DNA of 64,000 bases from Thysanoteuthis rhombus (taxonomy: Eukaryota; Mollusca; Cephalopoda; Oegopsida; Thysanoteuthidae): NCBI GenBank assembly GCA_963457665.1, contig OY735212.1, forward strand, positions 804,397 to 868,396, given 5' to 3'. The translations under genes and the position numbers were made by a program. Positions 55,080 to 64,000 of this stretch are shown piece after piece; positions within the stretch are counted from its first letter, which is position 1, and every line of letters starts with the position of its first letter. The notes under the pieces are model-generated. The model did no database searches. It was not told the DNA's origin and worked only from the letters and a program-made list of their open reading frames with translations.

Positions 55080-55440
55080 GGTGATAGACCCTAACAGCTA
55101 GCTTGGGCATCTGCCAGGAGAAAGAAAATCCTATCAAACCTACGCCCAAATGGTATCGCTCCTATCCTTGCCACCTCGTTGGACCTTAGGATGCAAACCC
55201 TCGGTGTAAAGGGTGGGGTCAACCGTGCCCACGTCGCATATAACCTAGAAACTCCAATGCGCTGGCCGATAGGTCACGTTTCACATCAGTTCCAAGGTCA
55301 GTCTGCGATCCGTGTTCAAGCCCTGATGAAAACTAAAGTTAGAAAACTAACTATCGCTTTCTTTGTAATGACGGTACATAATCTCCTGAAAGGAGTAACG
55401 CTAAAAGCTACTTCTAAGAATATTATCAATATTCGTTAAA
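55080..55440 (+). other. GC-richer block with 86-codon open frame, unidentified
   Basis: Composition is visibly more balanced than in the flanks. The + frame 55179-55439 has ordinary, non-repetitive protein composition (LRMQTLGVKGGVNRAHVAYN and onward) and ends in a Lys-rich segment. I recognise no family. It may be an unrecognised repeat, a SINE or retroelement fragment, or an exon. No splice sites or start context decide this. Confidence 0.2.
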
Positions 55441-55780
55441 TTCAACTTAGTTTGCCACAAGGCCACCAAAATGAAGCCAACAGTAGCAGCGATGGTTTTC
55501 ACTACTTCTCTACGGCGAAAAGATCAAACTACTTTTTGCATCGCCTCATACAGGATAAGCAGTTTATTGATAATCTCGGATAATGTCATCAAACGCTTAA
55601 CAAAACCAGTTGGTCAAAAGCACGTTTCTTTTAAAAGGATTAAAACGTGTAAATATTCACGTTGATTACATCGTTTTTTCATGATGTATTTAGTTTGATT
55701 CAATCCCATATCAATGAATCTATTTTCATTTTCTTTCATTTATCACATATTTTGCTGTTATCAGTTAACAATAATGGGCT
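55441..55780. other. Unique sequence
   Basis: Nothing supported. Confidence 0.35.
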
Positions 55781-55784
55781 GATA

Positions 55785-56065
55785 ATATGATATTTAAAAG
55801 ACTTCCCAAATTGATCATAATAATGGTCTTCCAGCATTTATGCTTCACTTTGTGTTATCAGTCAATTTGTGTTATGTAAAGAAGACCCTGGCTCCAAACT
55901 GATCACAATCGGCGACTTTCTCCGTGTATCCCTCACTTAATTTTATCATTCGATTATCATTATCTGAAAGACCTTGTCCCAATTTGATCATAATAAGTGG
56001 CTTCTTCAGTATTTGGATTATCATTTAAAAACATTTATTTTTGATGAAAGATAAGACTTTTGTTA
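55785..56065 (+). repeat. Degenerate satellite, about 87-bp unit, three copies
   Basis: The phrase CCAAATTGATCATAATAATG recurs with changes at about 55811 (TTGATCATAATAATGGTCTTC), 55899 (CTGATCACAATCGGCGACTT) and 55984 (TTGATCATAATAAGTGGCTT). The spacing is 88 and 85 bp, with TTATCA/TATCATT phrases between. Confidence 0.75.
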
Positions 56066-56900
56066 ATCTCAAATCGTCTCCACCTAATCTTTATGGTATC
56101 TTACGATGCAACTCTGCATCTCAAAATGTAACCATGTGAGAAATTTCGGGTAGCTCTATCTGCATACCATCTCCTTCTTATGATTCACCAGAAGGGTACC
56201 GCCTTTCTAATCAGGGTACCATTAATACTGTTTTTGCCACTTTCGGATATCTGAGGAGGGATTACTAAATGTTTCCACATTTAACTGATAATAGCTATGC
56301 AGATGACCAATGCCTAATAAAAACAAAAACAGAAATGACTGCTGCAAATCATCATGTTCTTCCGGCGGAAGTCCCCTGGGTGTTTAAAGGGTAAATGTGT
56401 GGCCTGGGGGGAAGAGCTGAGAACCACACCTACGGATATAAGTGAGGCCAACATCTGCTTCATGTGTTATCAGGGTTTCTTCATTTCGGAAAAAGACCAA
56501 ATGGTTTCTTTCTGGAAAAAGAATTTATTTATTCATCTATTTATTTTTTACATGTACTTCCTTTCTGGGTACCTCAATACATGATATCATAATAGTCAAA
56601 ATTCCAATTTACATCAAAATACGAGAATTACATTTAGTCAACTAGTATAATTGGTAAGATAGTGTAAATAGCAAAAATATTGCATATCATTCACTTAACT
56701 TGGGTCTTTTGGACACAACAATTTATTTTAGATCCAACTCGATTTCCAGGATGAAGGGTCCAGTTAGGTTCAAATACCTGAGGAGAGATCCCAATCCTCT
56801 TGAACAAGTTGGCATTTCATTTTAAATGATTTTAGCACCAAGCCCAACCACCAGGATTAAAGTTCTGGTCGGATTGAAGTCTAATCAAGGGAAACCTTCC
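56066..56900. other. Unique sequence
   Basis: Weak B-box-like and CCTGGTGG-type phrases near 56730-56880 but nothing that I can assign. Confidence 0.35.
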
Positions 56901-56904
56901 TTAG

Positions 56905-57945
56905 CATCATCATCATCAGCCTTTTAGCGTCCGTCGTTGGAAATAGACCTTCCCTCAAATTCACAAGATATTTGTATCATGATTGTGGCAGAGTCACTAC
57001 TTCCTGAATGTATCTAGTTTGTTTCGCCATCTGATATTCTGCCGGCCTCAGTTTCGCTTATGATTTCTTGAATCCACGTCGTGAGTCATGGTATCCAGCA
57101 GTTGTCTGACATGCTTGCAACATGACCAGTCCAATGCCAGTAGGGTTTTCCCATGGATTCTATGATATCCTGGACTGGTGTTTTTCCATAATATATGGTG
57201 CTGTTTTGTGATCTCTCCATGTAAGGTTGAGTATGATTTTCTCATGTGCATTTGCATGTTGCACAGTTCTCTGTTTGAGTGTCAGTCTCCGCCAGGTTCC
57301 ATGTTTATGCTCCATGGGTGACTAATGGGATAATGCATCGATTATATACCCTCCTTTTAGGACTAAGGGGATTTTCTTGTCATTGAAAGTTCAGCTTTTT
57401 CAACCAAAGGTTTGCCATCCTAGAGTGATTCTTTGCTTGACTTAATTCATTGCCCTTGATAGATGCAGTTGTTTATATTCTCCAGCGTTTTGATTGTTGT
57501 CGTTTGTCTTCAACATATTCGTTTTACATGACATTTCTGTCACTGGAGTTCACTTGAAGACCAACTCTATTGCTTTCTTCATTTAGTTTTTCTAGCATTA
57601 ATTGGAGGTCATGAAGGTTCTCGGCAAAAAAGATATTGCAACCTTCAAATCTAAGGTTGCTTAGGTATTTCCGTCTCTTCTGATTCCTATATTTTCCGAA
57701 TCTAGGTTTCGAGAGATTATTTAGAGACCAGCTATAAAGAGCTTACGATGAGTTCGTACCACCTTGTCCAACCCATTTTCTGAGTTTTTACGTAGCCTGA
57801 TAAAGGAGCTGCTGTGACTGTATATATGTTGCAATGCTGTGACGTATACAGGGACTACACCTTTTAGAGTGATAGCATCAATGACCATGGGAATTTCCAC
57901 AGTCGGAGGCCATCTTGAAGTTCATAAATATTACAGCTGAACAAT
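56905..57945 (-). mobile_element. RTE-like retrotransposon, 5'-truncated
   Basis: The left edge CATCATCATCATCAGCC (tail) is followed by TTTTAGCGTCCGTCGTTGGA. Then, antisense, the C-terminal ORF region, the cysteine-bearing WACHVRQ-like segment, the VTHGA(E)T region near 57310, LKRRVYNRCII near 57335, the palm region around 57600-57660 (FAENLHDLQLMLEK-like), a block near 57760, and the VEIPMVI-x-AITLKGV region near 57870-57900. It is about 1.04 kb, continuous in order but frameshifted. Confidence 0.83.
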
Positions 57946-57999
57946 AAAAGAAACAATAAATGAATCACGAAAACATTGTGAAAAAGTTCCTTCATCTTC

Positions 58000-58420
58000 C
58001 TTATTGTTCGATCTTCTGAAATGAGTCATTATGATTATTCCACGAGTAATGTGGACCAAAATATTCACTATAGTTGTTTTCATTACTGGCCCGACCGATG
58101 CATTGTTTGGCCTTTCTCATTGTCTTAATTTTTCTAATGAGTTATCATCATTATTCAAGGATTTATTTCGATCAGATTGTTGCTTTATCACTGTCTCGAC
58201 CGATCAATTCAACTTTGGCCTTCCTCATGGTCTCCAGTTTTAAGATGAGTCATAATCATTTTAAAACGAATTATTTCGACCAATCTTCTCTGATTTCTCA
58301 TTTTCAGGACTGATGCTTTCTTTGAAATGAGTCCTCATCATCATTCCATGCGTCGTTCAGATCAATCTTGCCTTTTATCACTACGTTCTGACCGATACTC
58401 TAGTGATTCATATCATACGA
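58000..58420 (+). repeat. Degenerate satellite, about 82-116-bp unit, four copies
   Basis: AATGAGTCATTATGATTATT-like phrases at 58020, 58136, 58244 and 58326, each followed by a TTTCGA-C-GATC... segment and a GGCCTTCCTCATGG-like segment. Two overlapping 70-79-codon frames run through it because the unit keeps frame in places; they are not supported genes. Confidence 0.75.
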
Positions 58421-58487
58421 ATGTATGACTGCTGAGTGTTCATAACTCAAAAGAATACATCCAACCTAATCAATCTGCTTCGTCCTA

Positions 58488-58590
58488 ATGAAGAGGTTTT
58501 CCAATCACTGCACTCATACCTGAAACCAATCCTGGGACCGTCTGTGTCTAAAACTTATGCGCTAGCCATTACACTATCGAAGCAGACAAA
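58488..58590 (-). ncRNA. tRNA-like SINE head or tRNA pseudogene
   Basis: On the minus strand: CTTCGATAGTGTAATGGCTA then GCGCATAAG (A-box like, consensus TAGTGTAATGGTTAGCGC), about 25 bp later GGTCCCAGGATTGGTTTC (B-box like). The acceptor stem does not pair and no anticodon loop is convincing. Confidence 0.5.
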
Positions 58591-59030
58591 TCGAAACTTT
58601 CAGTTTTAGGGAAATCAATCATAGAATCACGTCTGTTCGACACCTTATGCCGAAAAATGAAAAAAAAAAAGTCTGCAAGGGTGGGTCCGGTCCCAGCTTC
58701 ACCAATCAGGCTGTCATCTTTTTCATCAGTATAAAAAGATTCTGATTTCTCTATGTCTCTCTCTCTGTCTGTCTCGGGCGTGGAGGGAGAAATTCTTTTT
58801 TGGATCAAAGTATCTCTGGGGGAAAATATAACGAAGTGGAAAGAAGGCTATATGGAACTCATTAGTTACAGAAGAGCAAACAGGACTGTCCTTGAAGGAG
58901 GAGGAGGAGGAGGAGTCTTTCCGGATTTTTCCTCTCCTTATTTTCTATGATCATTCTTTCCACCCAACACTCCGGCGCATACACGTATGCAAGTGTGCAC
59001 AAATATAACGCAGAGACCAGTATCTACACA
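58591..59030. other. Unique sequence
   Basis: (GGA)n run of about 18 bp at 58897-58915. No gene. Confidence 0.35.
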
Positions 59031-59033
59031 TGG

Positions 59034-59110
59034 ACATCATCATCCTTATCATGACCACTGCTGGACAAAGGTCTTTCTCAGTTTCTCCAATTTCAACCGT
59101 GACTGAAGCA
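59034..59110 (-). mobile_element. Possible 3' end of a second non-LTR family
   Basis: CATCATCATCCTTATCATGA then CCACTGCTGGACAAAGGTCT resembles, on the minus strand, the 3' end of other animal non-LTR elements that read AGGCCTATGTCCAGCAGTGG before a triplet tail. Only about 75 bp can be matched. Confidence 0.35.
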
Positions 59111-59373
59111 AATATAGTTGTAAGCTCTTAGTACATGACACCACTATCGTGTGACAAAAAAAAAAAAATAACCTAAAAATTAAATTGCTCCGTTCTCAAG
59201 CTCCACGATGGAAAAAAAATAACACTACAATTTTAAAAAGTACTAACATTACTACTGCAAAAATATTTGACCCGTCTTTAAATACTCTTAATCCTCGTTG
59301 AAGGCAATTGACTCACCAGCGAGAAAAGACTGAACAAACAATTTTTTTCCAATGAGATGTGTTTGAATGAACA

Positions 59374-59375
<2 letters not shown>

Positions 59376-59419
<44 letters not shown>
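59376..59419. repeat. (TAA)n trinucleotide repeat
   Basis: About 13 ATA/TAA units. Confidence 0.95.
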
Positions 59420-59576
59420 TCTACAATACATACATCCACATGTACCCGGTGAATGTTAACATTTCGCACTTCTCTCACTTGTCAGCAATCGGTCGTCTTA
59501 AATAGTACTGTGATCAATCATCTACGACGGATAGAATCTGTTTTCATTTGTTTTCTAATTGTTTGCTACAAATCAA

Positions 59577-59578
<2 letters not shown>

Positions 59579-59614
<36 letters not shown>
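59579..59614. repeat. (TA)n array
   Basis: About 17 TA units followed by a short GA run. Confidence 0.95.
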
Positions 59615-59617
<3 letters not shown>

Positions 59618-59746
59618 GGAGAGAGAAAGGGGGAAATTCTCCCGTATGTCACTCTTTTTCTTTCTTTCATTGTTTTCAAATTATCGATACATTTTCAAAC
59701 ATTTCTGAATCTTCACAAAAATTCTGATCTTTTATACCCATTTCTT

Positions 59747-59972
59747 CAATACTAAGTACCCGATTAACGACGTCTTATTCAACGTTATTTCGTTTTAATC
59801 TTGTTAAGGAAAATTATAGATATACGATGATAATAATAATGATTTTTTTTTCTCGACATAAGTTAATGACAAAATTCAAATAATCCTTATTCATAACATT
59901 GTGTTTATTGTGAAGTCAGTTTCACTTAACGTTGTTTCAGTTAAAGTCGTGATTTTCGGGAACCTAACCCTG
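59747..59972. mobile_element. TIR element resembling Tigger-type MITE
   Basis: The left side TACCCGATTAACGACGTC then TTCAACGTTATTTCG and the right side read inward GGTTCCCGAAAATCACGACT then AACTGAAACAACGTT are imperfectly inverted. The interior is non-coding with a GATAATAATAATGA stretch. The CCCGATTAACGAC style of terminus is familiar from Tigger-like MITEs. Exact boundaries and target duplication are unclear. Confidence 0.4.
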
Positions 59973-60014
59973 ATAGGGAGTTATTGAATATGTCTATTTT
60001 CCCATGCAACTTTC

Positions 60015-60235
60015 TGCTTAGTCCGTAAATGACCCATCTTCGTATGATCCCCGAAGTTAAGCAATGTTGCAACTGGTCAGTAACTAGATGAGTGACCATC
60101 TGAGAATACCAGACCCTGTAACCAGCTGAGGCAGCAGCGATGCTGATCTCCGAAACGTATGCAACAAGAACTTGGGCACAAACCTCCTCCATACTAAGCG
60201 CTAAGACATAGTAGTACTTCAAGTCCTGAAGCTAT
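60015..60235 (+). repeat. 5S-rRNA-like SINE, head plus tail
   Basis: ATCTTCGTATGATCCCCGAA then GTTAAGCAATGTTGCAACTG then GTCAGTAACTAGATGAGTGA then CCATCTGAGAATACCAGACC follows 5S rRNA through the whole internal control region. The tail GAACTTGGGCACAAACCTCC then TCCATACTAAGCGCTAAG matches the tail of the minus-strand copy at 23.9 kb, establishing a common SINE body. Confidence 0.8.
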
Positions 60236-60239
60236 TATG

Positions 60240-60855
60240 ACTGTCTATCTGTCAAGAAAAAAGATCCATGCATACATTAATAAACTGTCGTCTTCATTCT
60301 TTATAAATACACATGTCAAATTCTCTCCCGTGTCGAACGTTTTTATTTACACTTGATACAAATGTTTGGCAAAAGGCTGCAAAGAGTGGGAGAATATTTT
60401 TGTCGTCTTTGTTCTATCTTATTCTAAACGAGATCTGTCCATGACTCCATTCATATAACGTTATCCTTTACTTCTGAAATCAACCATAATGCTTCATTTA
60501 CTCTTCAGGGCCATTGAATGCATTGTATCCGAATCGGTTTATATTGAAAATCCCCAAATTTACGATCAAATAAACTGAGAGGATTCCTATGGGAGCCTCC
60601 CCAATCAGTGTTAGAAACGAGCCTTAGGAAATAGGTGTACAGTAACATCTCTTTTAGTAGACGTTGAATATACAAAAAAAAAACAACCAAAAAAAACAAA
60701 CTACCCCCCCAGAAAAAACAACAACAACAACAACCCCCAAGCAACTTGAAATTGAGAAGTAGGTATATCCATACGCTGTATTCCAGGGTACTCCAACCAC
60801 CCTATCCCTTTTCCAAGACTACACTCTGCCCAGTCTTGGGAATTTTTGCTTCTAA
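60240..60855. other. Unique sequence with (AAC)n run
   Basis: A- and C-rich runs at 60675-60740, including (AAC)n. No gene. Confidence 0.35.
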
Positions 60856-60859
60856 ATTT

Positions 60860-61075
60860 GGCTGGGGGTCCTCTTTCTTTGCTTTCTCTGAAAGTCACGT
60901 GATTGACAGTCTACACACCACGGTGGAGGGTGGTAATCATCATGGCTTTTTGCCTTGTTGATTGAGGGGAGGAAGAGGGAAATCAGTTACCCGACAAATG
61001 GTGGGTGGGGACGGGCATCTCCCTCGGATCGTTGAATCCTGTCAGGAGACGAGGCGAAAGATTAGTTGGGGGAAA
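60860..61075. promoter_or_regulatory. GC-richer block with E-box and PBX-MEIS-like site
   Basis: CACGTG (60896-60901) runs directly into TGATTGACAG (60900-60909), the canonical composite for PBX with PREP/MEIS homeodomain proteins. Further G-rich unique DNA follows to about 61070. No coding frame. A cis-regulatory role is inferred from motif quality and composition only. Confidence 0.25.
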
Positions 61076-61200
61076 ATGAAATGGGATCATCCACACATGG
61101 AAAAAAAGTAAGATGAAAAGATTTAAAAAAAAAAAAATATCAAGGAAAAAATGTGGTGAAAAAGAAAGAAAGAATGAAAGCGATCATAATCAAAATAGCA

Positions 61201-61239
<39 letters not shown>
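61201..61239. repeat. (GAT)n trinucleotide repeat
   Basis: Thirteen GAT units in A/G-rich DNA. No RTE 3' end precedes it, so it is not called as an element tail. Confidence 0.95.
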
Positions 61240-61240
<1 letters not shown>

Positions 61241-61765
61241 GAAAAAACCTGGAAATAATTAAAAAAGAGAAGGAGAAAAAGAATAAGAAAATAGTGAAAA
61301 AGGAACAAGAAATTAGATAACAAGAAAATGAAATAAACTGATCTAGAGAAAAAGACAGGAAAAAAAAGCAAGCGAGCTGAGTTTTCCATTGTTTTTAAGT
61401 TCGTCCCTTATTGAACAAAACGTGGTATGTCTTGTTGGGATTATCGATTACGAAAATTGAAAATGGGATGAATAATGAAAAAGTTTACTTCTCTTGCCTT
61501 TTGTTGCATTAACTTTTATCCTGAAATTCAATAGAACAGAGTTTTAAATGTAGCAGTATTCACAATATCCTTTCGAGGGTAAAGAGAGCAGATATTACCA
61601 TTATACAAAACAAAAACAGAATCAGGAACGGTCAGGAAATGTCCACTGTTGGAAAACGTTCAAGTTTTCTGCTTATATTTGAAAATAAAAAGTGAAAAAA
61701 AACAAACAAAAAAAACCCCTTTGGAAATGCCGTTCCCAGACAGGCGTAGTGTAGCGAAAAAGATT
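61240..61765. other. A-rich unique sequence
   Basis: Purine-rich to 61375, then unique. Nothing supported. Confidence 0.35.
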
Positions 61766-61769
61766 GCTG

Positions 61770-61875
61770 TTTTTCAGGGTTGGTGTTCCTAGGGTTAATA
61801 CTGTTAGGCTTTAAATTTTGGGGGTTAGGATTGGCATTTTCAGGGTTAGTGTAACCGTTAGGGTTATCATCGTCT
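61770..61875 (+). repeat. Degenerate TTAGGG-like repeats
   Basis: CAGGGTTGGTGTTCCTAGGG, TTAATACTGTTAGGC, GGGGGTTAGGATTGG, CAGGGTTAGTG and CGTTAGGGTTATC form a loose series of TTAGG/TTAGGG-like phrases, read on the minus strand as Asn-Pro repeats. It resembles a decayed interstitial telomere-like array. Confidence 0.45.
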
Positions 61876-62149
61876 GAATATTTCCCTTTAAATTTGCTTT
61901 CAGTGCCTCTCACTCCATGGCTGAAGCAGAGGTTATTTTGAGGCGGGAAGGTCACAATTGCCAAAATGTTTTAAATTTAACGCAGAAAGGGTAACAACTG
62001 CTTTAAATTTTGTGTTCCAATGATTTTCTCGCTGAATGTGGAAATAGGGATTCTTCGTGAAAATCTTTCTTCCATGCACGGTGAACGAAAGATCCTTGGA
62101 ACAAAGAATTTTAAGAGCAAAAGGTGCTCGGTTGAAGGTTTTCCCTTAG

Positions 62150-62705
62150 TTCGTAAACTAGATATCAGAGGGAGTTAACCGATACGCTGACTTACTGCGG
62201 CTGTTACTGATACTAATGATTTAAGGAATGAACGAAAATGGAAAACTTGAACATTTAAAACTGTAAGTCATTAAATTCAATTATAAAGGATATGATTTAG
62301 GTTTAGGATAAGTTTTAGGGTTTGGGTTAGTTTCAAGCTAAGATTTGGATTAGTGTTTGTGCGTTAGGATTGCAAGTAACAACAAATATTTTTTTCATAA
62401 TAATGGAACTGAAAAGAATACACGCCGGCAACTACCAATAAAAATCCATTAAACATTTATTTGGTAACTCTAATACTCCAGATATCCACGTATCCAGTTT
62501 TATAATTATGAAAAAAAGTTTGTTGTTACTTGCAACCCTAACCCTAGAACGATGCTAAGTTTAACCTTAAATTATATCATTTAAAATAAAGATTTAAATG
62601 TTCAAGTTTTCTGTTTTCGTTCATTCCATAGTACGTTAGTGGTAGTAGTAGTGGCATAAGTCAGCATAATCGGTTACCTCCATTTGATATTTGGTATACG
62701 ATCCA
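62150..62705. mobile_element. Foldback element with about 200-250-bp inverted arms
   Basis: The left arm (about 62150-62413) and right arm (about 62496-62705) are inverted copies. A 35-bp block at 62225-62259 pairs with 62593-62627 at 33 positions; GCAAGTAACAACAAA (62372-62386) pairs exactly with 62519-62533; the outer GTTAACCGATACGCTGACTT pairs with the segment around 62659-62678. The arms differ by indels, the left carrying extra TTAGG-like repeats. An approximately 82-bp unrelated spacer separates them. No coding sequence. Confidence 0.85.
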
Positions 62706-63335
62706 AAAGCAAAAGTGACTGATTATAAAACCATTAAAAGGTTGAGAACGTGCAGAAAATTGTTAAAATACAAAATGTAGTATAAAATTCGAAAGACATG
62801 ATATGAAAATTTTTAGTTCTCTCTGATGAAGCTCTCCAGCAAAAGAGGAGCAAGATATTTGAGAAGAGATAAAGGTAGTAGTCGCCAAGGGATGTCTTTA
62901 TTTACCTAAAGAAAAGATTCCACGAAAACAGCGCGCCTCGTGTAGTAAATGCCGTCCACGCCAGATGACGTCATAAAACAAGATTGATTCTATGAGAAAA
63001 AAAATTCACTTCGATAAATTTGGGGACAAAAAATGAAGGCAAGTTGACAAGGAAAAAACAACAAAACATACTTGTCTGAAAGTACAAGTATGTTTTTCCG
63101 TATTATTTCATTCTTGATGTTTTTGATTAGTCGCATCGATATGAGCATATGTGAATGCTTTGATATGTGTGCACGTATTTCGTTTATTATTTTTGTCTCG
63201 ATCACAGCAAGCTTTTTATTTTACTAAGTATGATGTAGTCTTGCACAAGGACATAGCAGCAGAGCACTTATTGAGGATTGAACTTACAATGCTGGTGAAC
63301 TGGTTTATAGGATGACTTTTCAAACATTACATTAC
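62706..63335. other. Unique sequence; CRE site and small hairpin
   Basis: Contains an exact TGACGTCA at 62966-62973 and an 11-bp hairpin (AACATACTTGT/ACAAGTATGTT, 63065-63094). No gene. Confidence 0.45.
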
Positions 63336-63341
63336 AGTCAA

Positions 63342-63381
63342 CAGAGAGAGAGAGAGAGAGAAAGAGAAAGAGAGAGAGAGA
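63342..63381. repeat. (GA)n microsatellite
   Basis: About 20 GA units with two AAAG interruptions. Confidence 0.95.
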
Positions 63382-64000
63382 AGTTATGTAATATATCATG
63401 CGAAAGGGAGTGCTCATTTCAATTGAATCTCAGCATGATTGCGAGGAATGACTCTCCATCTGGTTACAGATTCTGGGTTTCCAATGCCAATCATCAGTGT
63501 TAACGCTCAGATAAAAAGCCAAGACAGGAGAGAAGCTGCCTATATTTGAAAAACTCGCACAACACAATCTTCTTGTTGACATTCTGCCTCTTATTTGGTC
63601 TTGAGCCATACCAAGCTAATCTGAATACATATCATAATTATCTCACGTTCACATCCATTTGGACCGTGTGGCTAATCGATGTAATGAATTGTCCCAAGTC
63701 AGAATTAGACAGAATGTTTATGAAGATCTTGTTGGGAAAACTTTGGAAATTTACTTTCCTTCGATGTAGTTCCGTTACCAGTATAACCAATATTCCGCTA
63801 TAAATTAAGACACGAGGATTCTATCATATTCCCGGCAGCTCACTGAGATGAAACCATGGGACCATTTTTCTGGGGAGAGCTTTTGTCATCGTAAAGTAAA
63901 ACAACCCAAATGACCGACCACACATTGCAAGGCCTACAGAACTATATGAATCGGCACAATCAAAGAATGTTATGAATACTAAGTTTGATATGCATTCCTC
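63382..64000. other. Unique sequence to window end
   Basis: An 85-codon frame at 63546-63803 (+) has normal composition and a hydrophobic N-terminus after Met, but no domain or splice evidence. It is not called as a gene. Confidence 0.35.

Noticed and set aside
61201..61239. RTE tail at the (GAT)n run
   Set aside because: No conserved RTE 3' end precedes or follows it; treated as a plain microsatellite.
61770..61875. True telomere or interstitial telomeric array
   Set aside because: TTAGGG-like phrases are irregularly spaced and mostly imperfect; only loosely telomere-like.

Overview
This window looks like intergenic or intronic DNA from a repeat-rich animal genome, and I find no host protein-coding gene in it that I can support. 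It is AT-rich by eye and full of long (TA)n, (CA)n(TA)n and (GA)n arrays. It carries RTE-type non-LTR retrotransposon debris ending in short trinucleotide tails, SINE-like elements with 5S rRNA- or tRNA-like heads, and remnants of several cut-and-paste DNA transposon classes. Nothing bacterial is visible: there are no operons, Shine-Dalgarno sites or CRISPR array. This mixture fits a lophotrochozoan such as a mollusc, and a cephalopod would be my first guess. That assignment is inference from repeat style, not from a gene.

The commonest coding-derived sequence is one RTE-like family. At least ten copies or fragments share the same 3' end, which encodes the last part of the reverse transcriptase ORF and finishes in GAT, GCT or GAC triplets. 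They lie at about 1.9-3.2, 20.1-20.4, 22.4-22.6, 24.6-24.8, 32.4-33.8, 38.0-38.2, 41.4-41.7, 50.8-51.5, 52.9-54.5 and 56.9-57.9 kb. The 32.4-33.8 kb copy has its 5' half inverted in the arrangement produced by twin priming. The 52.9-54.5 kb copy is the longest collinear one.

Non-autonomous and decayed elements fill much of the rest. Six 5S-rRNA-like SINE copies are present, one with likely target-site duplications. There is a tRNA-Leu/Ser-like SINE family and several isolated tRNA-like heads. A 921-bp Tigger/pogo remnant keeps both terminal inverted repeats, its TA target duplication and traces of a CENP-B-type helix-turn-helix. A 232-bp piggyBac-like MITE, a Tc1-type transposase C-terminus, hAT-like ends and other TIR elements are also visible. 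Two interspersed families that I do not recognise occur here as three and six copies. A roughly 550-bp foldback element lies at 62.15-62.7 kb.

Other notable structure: long polypurine/polypyrimidine strand-asymmetric blocks (the longest about 870 bp at 46.2 kb), two degenerate satellites at 55.8 and 58.0 kb, a 28-bp perfect hairpin at 27.1 kb, and a few promoter-like or enhancer-like sites. The palindrome TGACGTCA occurs five times, and one copy stands just upstream of a TATA box at 30.9 kb. Most long open frames are translations of microsatellites or pyrimidine tracts and are not annotated as genes.
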